NCBI RefSeq assembly: GCF_023822005.2
Contig: NZ_CP098806.1
Location: 3,968,001-4,032,000, forward strand
Reading direction: 5' to 3'
Source: Dyadobacter fanqingshengii
GTDB lineage: Bacteria > Bacteroidota > Bacteroidia > Cytophagales > Spirosomataceae
DNA length: 64,000 nt
Both the position numbers and the translations under genes were made by a program. Below are positions 21,224-30,764 of this stretch, in pieces; within the stretch, counting starts at the first letter, position 1, and each line of letters starts with the position of its first letter. Under the pieces are notes generated by a model, which was not told the DNA's origin, made no database searches, and worked only from the letters and a program-made list of their open reading frames with translations.

Positions 21224-23344
21224 TTATGCTTTAACTAAACCTTTTGCTTTTTCAATTACAGTCTCTGCGATGTTGTTAGGAACAATCTCGTAGTAAGCGA
21301 ATGTCAGAGAAGCAGTAGCGCGACCAGATGACATTGTACGAAGATCCGTTACATAGCCGAACAATTCAGAAAGAGGCACATCACATTTGATAACCTGAGC
21401 ACCATTACGTGAATCCATTCCTCTCATTACACCACGACGACGATTAAGGTCACCCGTAATTGGTCCTGTGTATTCATCAGGTGTAAGCACTTCAACATGC
21501 ATAATTGGCTCCATTAATTTTGAACCTGCGTGACGTGCAGCTTCTTTGAAACCAATTTTAGCTGCAAGTTCAAATGATAGTGCATCTGAATCGACATCGT
21601 GGAAAGATCCGTGGAAAATACGCACTTTCATGGAATCTAGTGGATATCCTGCAAGCGCACCATTTGACATAGACGCTTCAAAACCTTTTTGGATCGGAGC
21701 GATAAATTCACGAGGAATAGTACCACCAACAATTTGGTTTACAAACTGCAAACCTGTTTTTGGCTCTTTTCCTTCTTCGTTATCATCACGTGGTCCGATT
21801 TCAAATACGATATCGGCAAATTTACCACGACCACCTGTTTGTTTCTTGTAAACTTCACGGTGCTCAAAATTCTTCGTAAGAATCTCTTTATAAGCAACCT
21901 GAGGAGCTCCTTGATTTACTTCCACTTTGAACTCACGACGCATACGGTCGATGATGATTTCAAGGTGAAGTTCACCCATTCCTTTAATAATCGTCTGACC
22001 AGTTTCTTCGTTACTTTCAACTTGTAACGTAGGATCTTCTTCGATCAATTTTGTGATCGCCTTCGAGAAGTTATCGCTATCCGCAGCTTTCTTAGGCTCG
22101 ATTGCATAACCAATTACTGGCTCAGGGAATACCATTGATTCAAGAACGATTGGGTTCTTTTCGTCAGATAATGTATCACCTGTTTTAATATCTTTAAATC
22201 CTACAACAGCTCCAATGTCACCTGCTTCAAGACGATCAATTTGATTTTGCTTGTTAGCATGCATTTGGAAAATACGAGAAATACGTTCTTTATTTCCTGA
22301 ACGGTTGTTCAAAACGTAAGAACCTGAATCAAGATATCCTGAGTAAGAACGGATAAAGCAAAGACGTCCTACATAAGGGTCTGTTGCGATTTTGAATGCT
22401 AATGCGCAGAAAGGATCTGAATCCGTTGGTTGACGAGAAATTTCGTTTCCTGTACGTGGATCAGTTCCGATGATGCTTTCCCGATCCTGAGGTGAAGGCA
22501 AAATAGCCATCACGTAATCAAGCATCGTTTGAACACCTTTATTTTTGAATGAAGAACCGCAAACCATAGGAACGATTTTCATGCTGATCGTTGCTGCACG
22601 CAAAGCTGCAAGAATTTCGTCTTCTGAAATAGAAGCTGGATCTTCAAAATATTTTTCCATTAAAGTGTCGTCGAATTCGGCAACAGCTTCAAGCAATTTT
22701 TCTCTCCATTCAGTTGCTTCTTCAAGCATATCATCAGGAATAGGAACTTCTCTGAAAGTCATTCCTTTATCTTCTTCATTCCATTCAATACCACGGAAGT
22801 TAACCAAGTCAACTACACCTCTAAATGTATCTTCAGCACCGATTGGCAATTGAAGAGGAACAGCGTAGCTTCCAAGCATTTCTTTAACCTGCGTACAGAC
22901 TTTCAAGAAGTCTGCACCAGAACGGTCCATTTTATTAACGAAACCGATACGGGCTACATTATAATTGTTAGCCAGACGCCAGTTTGTTTCAGACTGAGGC
23001 TCAACACCGTCAACTGCACTAAAAAGGAATACAAGACCATCCAATACACGAAGAGAACGATTTACTTCAACTGTAAAGTCAACGTGTCCAGGTGTATCGA
23101 TAATGTTAATGTGATACTTTTCACCACGGTAATTCCAATCAACTGTTGTTGCAGCAGATGTAATGGTAATCCCACGCTCCTGCTCCTGCTCCATCCAGTC
23201 CATTGTAGCAGCACCATCATGCACTTCTCCAATTTTGTGGCTTACACCTGCGTAGTAAAGGATACGCTCCGTTGTGGTTGTCTTACCTGCATCAATGTGC
23301 GCGGCAATACCAATGTTTCTTGTTAATCTAAGATCACGTGCCAT
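21224..23344 (-). CDS. fusA: translation elongation factor G
   Basis: 706 residues. The GTPase that drives translocation and, with RRF, ribosome recycling. G1 motif [17 protein letters not shown] near residue 17, switch [10 protein letters not shown] near 83-90, G4 NKMD near 138; then domains II-V, including the domain IV segment [12 protein letters not shown] and the domain V region [17 protein letters not shown]. Preceded by its own promoter and by the LRR lipoprotein gene instead of directly by rpsG. Confidence 0.97.
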   Translation of the reverse strand: MARDLRLTRNIGIAAHIDAGKTTTTERILYYAGVSHKIGEVHDGAATMDWMEQEQERGITITSAATTVDWNYRGEKYHINIIDTPGHVDFTVEVNRSLRVLDGLVFLFSAVDGVEPQSETNWRLANNYNVARIGFVNKMDRSGADFLKVCTQVKEMLGSYAVPLQLPIGAEDTFRGVVDLVNFRGIEWNEEDKGMTFREVPIPDDMLEEATEWREKLLEAVAEFDDTLMEKYFEDPASISEDEILAALRAATISMKIVPMVCGSSFKNKGVQTMLDYVMAILPSPQDRESIIGTDPRTGNEISRQPTDSDPFCALAFKIATDPYVGRLCFIRSYSGYLDSGSYVLNNRSGNKERISRIFQMHANKQNQIDRLEAGDIGAVVGFKDIKTGDTLSDEKNPIVLESMVFPEPVIGYAIEPKKAADSDNFSKAITKLIEEDPTLQVESNEETGQTIIKGMGELHLEIIIDRMRREFKVEVNQGAPQVAYKEILTKNFEHREVYKKQTGGRGKFADIVFEIGPRDDNEEGKEPKTGLQFVNQIVGGTIPREFIAPIQKGFEASMSNGALAGYPLDSMKVRIFHGSFHDVDSDALSFELAAKIGFKEAARHAGSKLMEPIMHVEVLTPDEYTGPITGDLNRRRGVMRGMDSRNGAQVIKCDVPLSELFGYVTDLRTMSSGRATASLTFAYYEIVPNNIAETVIEKAKGLVKA

Positions 23345-23449
23345 GACAAATGGTAATGTGTTATATTATATTCGATGTGCAATTCAATCAGAAGCAATTT
23401 GAACTTGAAGACCGTGGTAAAAACGCACAACTTCCAAAAATTCAGAGCG

Positions 23450-23480
23450 CAAAAGTATCAATTGCTGATGATAAAAACAA
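23450..23480 (-). promoter_or_regulatory. promoter of fusA-rpsJ
   Basis: Minus strand: TTG (23478-23480), a 20-base spacer, then TACTTTTG (23450-23457), fully matching TAnnTTTG. It lies about 105 bp upstream of fusA, in the 217 bp gap between the LRR gene and fusA, which contains no other feature I can see. Confidence 0.75.
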
Positions 23481-23561
23481 TTGTGAGGAGGTTAATTTTT
23501 AAAGAAATATCTGGTAAACAGGAAATTTGCTCCCATGACGTATGGAGTTCCTAGTAATAAA

Positions 23562-24692
23562 TCATTTACAGACCTCAAATTTCGTATGTTCAGGTTTCTG
23601 CCAACTTGAATCCGAAGGCTCCGGGAGCCGTGCCAAACAAATACTTGCTAGCTTTGGAGAATCAAACACAGTTAGCTTTTTAAGATCTTTACAAGAACTG
23701 AGGTCAAGCTTCGTTAGCTGTTTCAGCCCATTACCGAAAAACTCTGTTAGTAAAATATTGCTGCTCAGATTTAACTCGGAAAATCCCGAATTAAAACAGG
23801 ATAGTTTTTTTAAACCTTTCAATGCACTTAGGTCAACAGATTCTAAGCCTTCGCCTAATTCAAGTGACACAAGATTAGGTGTTTTTGTAAAATCAAGAGA
23901 ATTTAATTTTGTGTAAGTTAAAATGAGCGTGTCCAACTTCGGCTTATCCCCCAAGTTGAAGCTCGCATCCCCCACCCCGAGGTATAAGTAAGTCAGATCA
24001 TCAAGGTTGCTAATGTCCAACTTTCCCACGCCTCTTGACTGCCACAAAAGCTTTCGGAGCTTCAAATTATTTTTAAGATCCATCTCCTTGAATTCATCTC
24101 CCATCAAAGTAGAAAGTACCAGCAATTCCGTATTTTTCGATAGATCAAGCGCTTTAAGGTTAAAATTCTCGTGACAATGCAATTCCCTTAACTGCGTGTT
24201 CTGGCTTAGGTCAAGGGTAGCAATGAGATTGTTCGAGCACCTTAAGTATTTCAGTTCTTTACAGTTCAGGACATTTAAGTATCTCATAGCATTACGCTCT
24301 CCTCCGACCTCCATTCCTGTTTGAATATGTAAATATTCTAGTTTAGTATTTTTGCTCAAATCCAGAGAATCTGGTTTTGAAAACAAAGTCGTCAAGGACC
24401 TTAGATTAGTAAAGTATTCGATCCCGCCAAGTCCCTGTATTTCATCCCTAACCTGCCCTCTGATGTATAGGCTATCAATATCTTTTACGTCCTGGTAAAG
24501 AATAAGGCCATCTTGCTTCCCTGATTTGTCAATACCAAGCCTGATTAAGGCCTTTTCGAAGCCGGCTTCAACTTTAACCAGTGATGTATTAGTCAGAACT
24601 TCTTCTGGCTTAGGCTCCTCTTCCTTCCCATCCTTTTTACAGGCCAAAAATAGGGTGGGCAGAAATAATAGAAAAAGATAGATCTTTCGCAT
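23562..24692 (-). CDS. leucine-rich-repeat lipoprotein inserted in the str operon
   Basis: 376 residues from the ATG at 24692, chosen because it starts a signal peptide (MRKIYLFLLFLPTLFLACKK) with a lipobox Cys near residue 18; the frame is open to 24758. After a Lys/Glu-rich linker there are about ten leucine-rich repeats of roughly 21-23 residues, of the pattern LDLSKNTxLxxLxCxxN (for example LATLDLSQNTQLRELHCHEN-like and LKALDLSKNTELLVL). Such repeats form solenoids for protein binding. It is probably an outer-membrane or periplasmic binding protein. It lies between rpsG, from which it is separated by a terminator, and fusA, on the same strand. A possible promoter (TTTG, 20 bases, TAATTTTC) lies about 50 bp before its start. 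Function unknown. Confidence 0.85.
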   Translation of the reverse strand: MRKIYLFLLFLPTLFLACKKDGKEEEPKPEEVLTNTSLVKVEAGFEKALIRLGIDKSGKQDGLILYQDVKDIDSLYIRGQVRDEIQGLGGIEYFTNLRSLTTLFSKPDSLDLSKNTKLEYLHIQTGMEVGGERNAMRYLNVLNCKELKYLRCSNNLIATLDLSQNTQLRELHCHENFNLKALDLSKNTELLVLSTLMGDEFKEMDLKNNLKLRKLLWQSRGVGKLDISNLDDLTYLYLGVGDASFNLGDKPKLDTLILTYTKLNSLDFTKTPNLVSLELGEGLESVDLSALKGLKKLSCFNSGFSELNLSSNILLTEFFGNGLKQLTKLDLSSCKDLKKLTVFDSPKLASICLARLPEPSDSSWQKPEHTKFEVCK

Positions 24693-24793
24693 GATAGCAG
24701 ATGACAGGTTTGTTGGAGAGTAGCTACATAAATGATTGAAAATTATCCAATTTACCAATCATTAGCAAACAGAAATCTACGTTCAGTTACAAA

Positions 24794-24829
24794 CGAAAAG
24801 CCGGACACTGCTAACGCAGCATCCGGCTT
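24794..24829 (-). terminator. intrinsic terminator after rpsG
   Basis: Minus-strand hairpin with a 7-8 bp outer stem (AAGCCGGA/TCCGGCTT), an inner TGCT/AGCA stem and a following TTTTCGTTTG. It lies 23 bp past the rpsG stop and before the LRR gene. Confidence 0.78.
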
Positions 24830-24851
24830 GACACTTAGTAACTTTAAACTC

Positions 24852-25319
24852 CTAGAATCTAAAATGCGAGAACGCTTTGTTAGCATCTGCCATACGGTGC
24901 GTATCATCTTTCTTCTTAACAGCAGCTCCTTCACCTTTTGCAGCAGCAATGATCTCGCCAGCAAGACGGTCAACCATTGTTTTTTCTCCGCGCTTACGTG
25001 AATAGTTGATCAACCATTTCATGCCAAGAGACTGCTTACGCTCAGGACGAACTTCCGTTGGAACCTGGAATGTAGCACCACCCACACGACGGCTTTTTAC
25101 TTCCACAGATGGAGTTACATTGTTCAATGCCTTTCTCCAAGTTTCAAGACCACTTTCGCTGGTTTTTTTCTCAACAAGCTCCAATGCGTCATAAAAAATA
25201 GTAAATGCAATGCTTTTCTTTCCTTCGTACATCAGGTTGTTAACAAACTTTGTAACCTGAACGTCCCTGAACTTTGGATCAGGAAGGATATATCTTTTCT
25301 TTGGTTTTGACTTTCTCAT
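24852..25319 (-). CDS. rpsG: 30S ribosomal protein S7
   Basis: 155 residues. S7 is the primary binder of the 16S 3' domain. [19 protein letters not shown], then [29 protein letters not shown] segment and the C-terminal [14 protein letters not shown]. It follows rpsL by 118 bp. Confidence 0.97.
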   Translation of the reverse strand: MRKSKPKKRYILPDPKFRDVQVTKFVNNLMYEGKKSIAFTIFYDALELVEKKTSESGLETWRKALNNVTPSVEVKSRRVGGATFQVPTEVRPERKQSLGMKWLINYSRKRGEKTMVDRLAGEIIAAAKGEGAAVKKKDDTHRMADANKAFSHFRF

Positions 25320-25437
25320 TTTAACTTAAAATTTTACACGAGGTTTCGTTTTGCAACTTATTCACCCAGGCCAGTAGCTTGGATTACTTCCCTTTTATCA
25401 GATTAATTACTTAATAAAAGCAGAGAGAGTTACTTTT

Positions 25438-25851
25438 TTATTTTTTCTTACCTTTTGCTGGCGCTGCTGCAACCTGTCCTGGTTTTGGACGCTTAGCACC
25501 ATATTTCGAACGACGTTGTTTACGTCCGTTCACACCAGCTGTATCCAATGCACCACGGATAATGTGGTAACGCACACCTGGTAAATCTTTAACACGACCA
25601 CCGCGGATCAAAACGATCGAGTGCTCCTGCAAGTTGTGGCCTTCACCTGGGATGTAGGCATTCACTTCTTTGTTGTTTGAAAGACGAACACGGGCCACTT
25701 TACGAAGCGCTGAGTTCGGTTTTTTAGGCGTTGTCGTGTACACCCTGGTGCACACACCCCTACGCTGAGGGCAAGAATCCAAAGCCGGTGACTTTGATTT
25801 CCATGTAATGGTCTCTCTACCTTTACGGACTAATTGTGAAATAGTTGGCAT
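25438..25851 (-). CDS. rpsL: 30S ribosomal protein S12
   Basis: 137 residues. S12 controls decoding accuracy. [20 protein letters not shown]; the [14 protein letters not shown] loop holds the Lys (near residue 44) whose mutation gives streptomycin resistance in other bacteria, here wild type, and [28 protein letters not shown] is intact (shown here as one known region, residues about 85-112). The C-terminal tail is basic with an Ala/Pro stretch. First gene of the superoperon. Confidence 0.96.
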   Translation of the reverse strand: MPTISQLVRKGRETITWKSKSPALDSCPQRRGVCTRVYTTTPKKPNSALRKVARVRLSNNKEVNAYIPGEGHNLQEHSIVLIRGGRVKDLPGVRYHIIRGALDTAGVNGRKQRRSKYGAKRPKPGQVAAAPAKGKKK

Positions 25852-25926
25852 TTAACAAATTGATTTTGATCTGGTTAATGCACCAGTCTATTGTTTTATA
25901 AACAGTTTTCCCGAAAAATCGGACTG

Positions 25927-25957
25927 CAAAAGTAACAGTCTGACATTGATTTACAAA
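25927..25957 (-). promoter_or_regulatory. promoter of rpsL (str operon)
   Basis: Minus strand: TTTG (25954-25957), 19 bases, TACTTTTG (25927-25934), a full consensus match, followed by CAGTCCG, the same seven bases as after the rplC promoter. It lies about 75 bp upstream of rpsL. The whole divergent gap to the next gene is 357 bp (25852-26208); its other half is AT-rich and I see no convincing promoter for the plus-strand gene there. Confidence 0.85.
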
Positions 25958-26208
25958 ACGTTACTATCTTTTTTTATAAAAACCCGTTAAACAAAAAACT
26001 GCATTAGTTCTCAAACGCATTATTAAGATGCTTATATTGCTCAACGCATCCGCACAAACGACTAACAGGCCTCATTTTAGCCCAAAACATTCTAAATAAA
26101 AATCTTGCCCTCTCGTATCCGTAATTTTATTTCCAAACGTTGTTTATTAGTATTGTCTTTCAAAAACCCAGTGTGCGCGTCAAATCATTTGATTTTATAC
26201 TTTACATT

Positions 26209-28230
26209 ATGAAACTTTTCCGGAGTTATTTTACCCTCATATTTAGTCTTGTTACTATATGTGCATATCTATCCGGCTGTAACTCAGCAATGCAGGCCTA
26301 CAAAGACGGGCAAAAGAAATTTGAAAACGGGGAATACGATCTGGCTATAAAAGCGTTTGAGAAAGCTGCGGCTGCGAATATTGAGCCCGTTCAAACTGAT
26401 TATCTGATTGCTGAATCCTATCGCCTTTCCAACCGTTTTAAAGAAGCTATTCCTTTTTACAAAAAGGCCATTGACGCAGGAATCAATAAGCCCGATGCTA
26501 AGTTTCAGTATGCTTATGCGTTGAAAACGGCTGGCCAATATGACGAAGCGTCCGCACAGTTTGCTTCCTATGCCAAGGATACGGCCGGTGTACAAGGTTT
26601 ACAAGACAGAGCCTTGCGCGAGGTTGAGATTCTCAAAATTGCGGATCGCTTGCGTACAACGAAAATGGAGGTTGAGGCCAAAGTGATTCCGCTTAACACA
26701 GCCGGTTCTGAATTTTCGCCAACGATTCTGGGTAATGAGCTTGTTTTTTCTTCTTCCAAAAAAGAAAAGATTTATAAAAACAATGGCCAGGCAATGCTGG
26801 GCCTTTATAAAGTAAATATTGCTGAGGATGCTGGTGCGACTCAGGGAACGCCGGTTTTGTTAAGTAACGAGATTCTGGAGCCGGATGCCAATGAAGCAAC
26901 GCCCGCATTTTCGCCAGATGGCAAAACATTGGTTTTTGCACGTGGTAATACGGGTAAGAAAAATGGAACATTGGACGTGGACCTCTATTTGAGCCGCAAT
27001 GTGAACGGCCAATGGACTGTGCCGGCTCCTTTACCGATTAATGATTCAATTGCCTGGGACGGCTCTCCTGCTTTTTCCCGGGATGGCAAAACCTTATACT
27101 TCGCTTCCAACCGTGCGGGCGGCGCGGGCGGCATTGATCTTTACAGAACCAATATGGACGCCTCGGGCCGGTTTAGCAAGCCTGTAAATATGGGCAAAGA
27201 CATTAACACAGCCGGAGATGATATGTTCCCGTACGTCGCCGAAGGCGGAAAACTATACTTTGCATCAGACGGCCATCCTGGTCTTGGAAAGCTGGATTTG
27301 TTCTCAGCCACGCGTACGCAAGGCGTGATTAGCATTGAAAACCTTGGTTTGCCCTTTAATAGCCCGCAGGATGATTTTGGACTTGTTTTTTATCAGGATC
27401 TGAACAAAGGTTTCTTTTCTTCAAACAGAGAAGGCGGCAAAGGAGACGATGACATCTATTATTTCGCAGGCCCGGAAGAACCGGACAGCACCACAATTGC
27501 GAAAAACAATGATCCGAATGATCCATTGAATCCTAATAACCCTAAATACATTAATGGGAAGCCGAAAGTGGTAAGATACTTCCTCGCAGGAAATGTTATA
27601 GCCAACGGAACAACAACACCCATCGATTCAGCAGTTGTGCGCATTTTGCCTGATACATCGGACGTTGAAATTGCACAGTTGCCTTCCAATTCCGAAGGGA
27701 AATTCGGAAAGCAACCTGTTGAGGAAGGAAAATCTTATAGTCTTTTGGTTCAACGAAAAGGCTATATCAGCAGACGCGAGCCGTTTTCGATGGATGGACG
27801 CTCAATTCCTCCAATTTTCCTGACCAAGGAACTAACCGATACAACATTCAATGTGACGATCAAGCTGGATAAGCTGGAATTGAACAAAACATTTGTTCTC
27901 GAAAACATTTACTACGATTTGAATAAATACAACATTCGACCTGATGCGGCCATTGAACTGGATAAACTTGTTCAGATCCTGAAAGACAACCCAAGCATGA
28001 AGATCGAGTTGAGCTCGCATACAGATGCGCGTGCAACGGATGCGTATAACATGACATTATCTCAAAACAGGGCAGAGTCGGCCGTTACTTATCTCAATAC
28101 AAAAGGAATCGACGCCGACAGAATGGTTGCCAAAGGATATGGTGAGCGCGAGCTGATTATTCCAAATGCAAAAACCGAAGAAGAGCACCAGCGCAACCGG
28201 AGAACCGAATTTACTATTTTGAGTTACTAA
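26209..28230 (+). CDS. PorE-like OmpA-family lipoprotein (TPR, beta-propeller, OmpA)
   Basis: 673 residues from the ATG at 26209, which starts a signal peptide with lipobox LSGC (acylated Cys 24); the frame is open to 26140. Domain order: TPR repeats (about 30-140; KFENGEYDLAIKAFEKAA), a PD40/WD40-like propeller (about 165-430; repeated FSPDGKTLVFARG, FSRDGKTLYFASNRAGG, LYFASDGHPGLG), a carboxypeptidase-regulatory-like domain (about 460-550) and a C-terminal OmpA peptidoglycan-binding domain (about 560-673; SSHTDARATDAYNMTLSQNR and NRRTEF). This order matches PorE, which anchors the T9SS to peptidoglycan. The subtilase in this window has a T9SS signal. Related proteins of the same layout exist, so PorE itself is not certain. 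Single-gene unit ending at a strong terminator. Confidence 0.85.
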   Translation: MKLFRSYFTLIFSLVTICAYLSGCNSAMQAYKDGQKKFENGEYDLAIKAFEKAAAANIEPVQTDYLIAESYRLSNRFKEAIPFYKKAIDAGINKPDAKFQYAYALKTAGQYDEASAQFASYAKDTAGVQGLQDRALREVEILKIADRLRTTKMEVEAKVIPLNTAGSEFSPTILGNELVFSSSKKEKIYKNNGQAMLGLYKVNIAEDAGATQGTPVLLSNEILEPDANEATPAFSPDGKTLVFARGNTGKKNGTLDVDLYLSRNVNGQWTVPAPLPINDSIAWDGSPAFSRDGKTLYFASNRAGGAGGIDLYRTNMDASGRFSKPVNMGKDINTAGDDMFPYVAEGGKLYFASDGHPGLGKLDLFSATRTQGVISIENLGLPFNSPQDDFGLVFYQDLNKGFFSSNREGGKGDDDIYYFAGPEEPDSTTIAKNNDPNDPLNPNNPKYINGKPKVVRYFLAGNVIANGTTTPIDSAVVRILPDTSDVEIAQLPSNSEGKFGKQPVEEGKSYSLLVQRKGYISRREPFSMDGRSIPPIFLTKELTDTTFNVTIKLDKLELNKTFVLENIYYDLNKYNIRPDAAIELDKLVQILKDNPSMKIELSSHTDARATDAYNMTLSQNRAESAVTYLNTKGIDADRMVAKGYGERELIIPNAKTEEEHQRNRRTEFTILSY

Positions 28231-28248
28231 TATTTCAAGAATTAAGAA

Positions 28249-28288
28249 GCAGCCCGATCCTTGCAACGTCTTGGATCGGGCTGCTTTT
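28249..28288 (+). terminator. intrinsic terminator after the PorE-like gene
   Basis: 12 bp perfect stem GCAGCCCGATCC/GGATCGGGCTGC with a 12-base loop, followed by TTTTGTT on the plus strand. Confidence 0.88.
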
Positions 28289-28311
28289 GTTATGCCCGGG
28301 CCCAATTTTCG

Positions 28312-28319
28312 TATGTTTG
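28312..28319 (+). promoter_or_regulatory. promoter (-7 element) for the photolyase homologue
   Basis: TATGTTTG matches TAnnTTTG and lies about 40 bp before the start; the -33 element is weak (TTTG 22 bases upstream, overlapping the terminator T-run). Confidence 0.45.
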
Positions 28320-28360
28320 TGTTTTTTATAATTAATTTTCAGATTATCTAGTTTGTAGTA

Positions 28361-29554
28361 ATGGCTCAGCGAATCATTTATTGGTTTAGAAATGATCTGC
28401 GGTTACGTGATAACGAAGCACTTTTTTCAGCTGTGGCGTCAGCAAGTGAAATTATACCCGTTTACGTTTTCGATCCCAGACAATTTGACAAAACAAAGCT
28501 TGGCTTCCGTCGCACAGGTGCAATGAGGGGACAATTCCTCATTCAGTCGGTGGTGGATCTGCGAAACCGGCTCAGGGAAAAGGGAGGAGATCTTTTGATA
28601 CGCATTGGTGACCCTGAAAAGATCATTGCCAAGCTTGCAGAGGAATATAATGCTGGGTTTGTTTACACGAGCAAAGAAATTGCACCCGAAGAAACGCGCA
28701 TTGAATCGTCTCTGAGCAAAAACTTGAAGCTCGTTAACATTGATATGAAGCTTTTCTGGATGGACACGCTCATGCATGCAACGGCGCTCCCGTTTTCTAT
28801 TGCAAAGCTTCCCGCCAATTTCCCCGCCTTTCACAACCTGATCAAAACGGCATTAAAAATAAAGGAACCGCTTCCCGAGCCGCAACAGATTACATTGCCC
28901 ATTGAGTACAAAGCTGGCCCTATTCCCATTTTAGCCCAACTCGGAATTGATCCGAACGAATTAGTAGACGCAGATGCTTCGCAAGTTAGCATTGGAGGTG
29001 AAGCCGTGGCTTTACAAATTTTGGAAAAATACCTGACTGACTACATTAAGGAGAACAAAAGCTATGAAACGGCGGATCCGCTGACAGATACACGTTTATC
29101 CGATTGGCTTTCGCTTGGCTGCATTTCCGCAAAGTATATTTATGATCAAGTCAAAAAGGAGCAAGCCAGCGCGGATGATACCGCGATAATTGACAATTTG
29201 CTTTCCCGCGACTATTTCCACTGGACATTGCTCCGATACGGGCCAAGATTATTTAAACCAAGCGGCGTAAAGCATAATTTCCTTCAACGCTGGCAAAATG
29301 ACAATGCCATTTATGAAAAATGGACAAATGGCGAAACGGAGGATAATGTAGTCAACCAGTTGATGAACAAATTGAAGACGACCGGCTTCCTGACATCAGC
29401 CGAAAGAACAACCTGTGCCACTTTTCTAGTTAATAAGCTGGGTATCAACTGGACCTGGGGTGCCATGTATTTCGAAAGCCACTTAATGGACTATGAAGTA
29501 TCTGTAAACTGGGGTAGATGGAACAACATTGCGGGCGTTGGGGAAGTGGAATAG
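28361..29554 (+). CDS. cryptochrome/photolyase family protein, CRY-DASH-like, divergent C-terminus
   Basis: 397 residues. The N-terminal photolyase alpha/beta domain (about 1-130) is of CRY-DASH type: IIYWFRNDLRLRDNEAL, PVYVFDPRQF, RRTGAMRGQFLIQSVVDLR and TSKEIAPEE. The C-terminal FAD-binding domain keeps RLSDWLSLGCISAKYIYDQV, LLSRDYFHW, TGFLTSAERTTCATFLVNKLG and YEVSVNWGRWNNIAGVG. However, the segment that normally reads GxTGxPxVDAxMRxL is here NGETEDNVVNQLMNKL, so the usual FAD-contacting TG-P-DA-R pattern is missing. The protein is also shorter than the roughly 430-residue or longer family members. It may bind FAD differently, have lost photochemistry, or use another cofactor. A photoreceptor or DNA-repair role is only suggested by family. 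Confidence 0.85.
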   Translation: MAQRIIYWFRNDLRLRDNEALFSAVASASEIIPVYVFDPRQFDKTKLGFRRTGAMRGQFLIQSVVDLRNRLREKGGDLLIRIGDPEKIIAKLAEEYNAGFVYTSKEIAPEETRIESSLSKNLKLVNIDMKLFWMDTLMHATALPFSIAKLPANFPAFHNLIKTALKIKEPLPEPQQITLPIEYKAGPIPILAQLGIDPNELVDADASQVSIGGEAVALQILEKYLTDYIKENKSYETADPLTDTRLSDWLSLGCISAKYIYDQVKKEQASADDTAIIDNLLSRDYFHWTLLRYGPRLFKPSGVKHNFLQRWQNDNAIYEKWTNGETEDNVVNQLMNKLKTTGFLTSAERTTCATFLVNKLGINWTWGAMYFESHLMDYEVSVNWGRWNNIAGVGEVE

Positions 29555-29644
29555 CCTTTGTTTTAGTAAAAAACCTATTATCCGGTAATAACCGTGCATA
29601 TATGCGCTCCCAGCCGGTCATGTAGTTTTTGTTCAGGATTTTGC

Positions 29645-29652
29645 TAGCTTTG
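29645..29652 (+). promoter_or_regulatory. promoter (-7 element) of lemA operon
   Basis: TAGCTTTG matches TAnnTTTG, about 45 bp upstream of lemA; a TTG lies upstream but at shorter than normal spacing (13 bases), so the -33 element is uncertain. Confidence 0.45.
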
Positions 29653-29696
29653 GGCAACTTTGAAACAGATTCATTAACTCTAAACTGAATATTAAA

Positions 29697-30278
29697 ATGT
29701 CAAAAGGACTCATTGCAGTTATCGTCGTAATTCTTATTCTTGGATTCGTAGGCTGCGGTAAATATAATGGCCTGGTTAGCAAAGACGAGGTCGTAAAAGA
29801 ATCTTGGGCTAAGGTCGAAAGTCAGTATCAACGCCGCGCAGACCTTATTCCTAATCTTGTAAGCACAGTTAAAGGCGCTGCGGATTTTGAAAAAGGAACA
29901 TTAACAGCGGTGATCGAAGCACGTGCAAAAGCAACGCAAACCACTATTAATGCAGGCGATCTTACACCAGAGAACATTGCAAAGTTTCAGGGAGCACAGG
30001 ACCAATTGAGCGGCGCCCTTTCCCGATTACTCGTTACAGTGGAGCAATATCCGCAGTTAAAGGCCAACCAAAACTTCCTTGAACTACAAGCGCAGCTGGA
30101 AGGCACTGAAAACCGCATTACGGTTGCCAGAAACGATTTTAATACAGTCGTGAAAGACTACAACCAAGAAGTGCGTACATTCCCAAACAATCTTTTTGCA
30201 GGTGTCTTTGGCTTCTCTCAAAAAGGTTATTTCACAGCGGCAGCTGGTTCGGACAAGGCCCCAACGGTGCAGTTCTAA
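29697..30278 (+). CDS. lemA: LemA family protein
   Basis: 193 residues. One N-terminal membrane helix (about 4-20) that ends GFVGC, a possible lipobox, followed by the all-helical LemA domain: KDEVVKESWAKVESQYQRRADLIPNLVSTVKG, then LENxxxVARNDFN-type segment (GTENRITVARNDFNTVVKDYN) and TFPNNLFAGVFGF. LemA proteins are exposed on the periplasmic side; their role is not fixed, but they are often coupled to TPM proteins, as here. First gene of a three-gene operon, 39 bp before the next. Confidence 0.93.
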   Translation: MSKGLIAVIVVILILGFVGCGKYNGLVSKDEVVKESWAKVESQYQRRADLIPNLVSTVKGAADFEKGTLTAVIEARAKATQTTINAGDLTPENIAKFQGAQDQLSGALSRLLVTVEQYPQLKANQNFLELQAQLEGTENRITVARNDFNTVVKDYNQEVRTFPNNLFAGVFGFSQKGYFTAAAGSDKAPTVQF

Positions 30279-30317
30279 AAACGCACATTGGTTCTCAGGT
30301 ACTAAAACCAGATCATT

Positions 30318-30761
30318 ATGGCCACAGATCCTCTCTTTTTTTCTGAAAAGGAGCAGCAGCTAATCATTGAAGCAATTCAGCATGCTGAGAAACAAACTTC
30401 CGGCGAAGTAAAAGTGCATATCGAAAAGAAATGTCCTAATCCGGATGTGATGGATCGGGCCAAGGAAGTCTTTCTTTTTCTGAATCTCGATAAAACGGCT
30501 GAGCAAAACGGTGTGCTTTTTTATCTGGCATATGAAGACCGTAAGTTCGCTGTTTTGGGTGATAAGGGAATTGATGCGAAGGTTACCGCCGATTTTTGGA
30601 ACAGTACAAAAGATCTTCTCCGGCAATATTTTTCAAATGGGCAGTTTTCGGAAGGGCTTGCAAAAGGAATCGCAGAAGCCGGTTTTCAATTGAAAAAGCA
30701 TTTCCCCTTCCGGTCTGGCGACATCAACGAACTACCGGACGATATTTCGTTCGGGCACTGA
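30318..30761 (+). CDS. TPM-domain protein, soluble
   Basis: 147 residues, a single TPM (TLP18.3/Psb32/MOLO-1) domain without signal peptide or membrane helix: FSEKEQQLIIEAIQHAEKQTSGEVKVHIEKK, then AEQNGVLFYLAYEDRKFAVLGDKGID and FSEGLAKGIAEAG. In plants TPM proteins take part in photosystem II repair and have been described as acid phosphatases; the role in bacteria is unclear. It ends 3 bp before the next TPM gene and follows lemA, a common trio in Bacteroidota. Confidence 0.88.
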   Translation: MATDPLFFSEKEQQLIIEAIQHAEKQTSGEVKVHIEKKCPNPDVMDRAKEVFLFLNLDKTAEQNGVLFYLAYEDRKFAVLGDKGIDAKVTADFWNSTKDLLRQYFSNGQFSEGLAKGIAEAGFQLKKHFPFRSGDINELPDDISFGH

Positions 30762-30764
30762 TTT

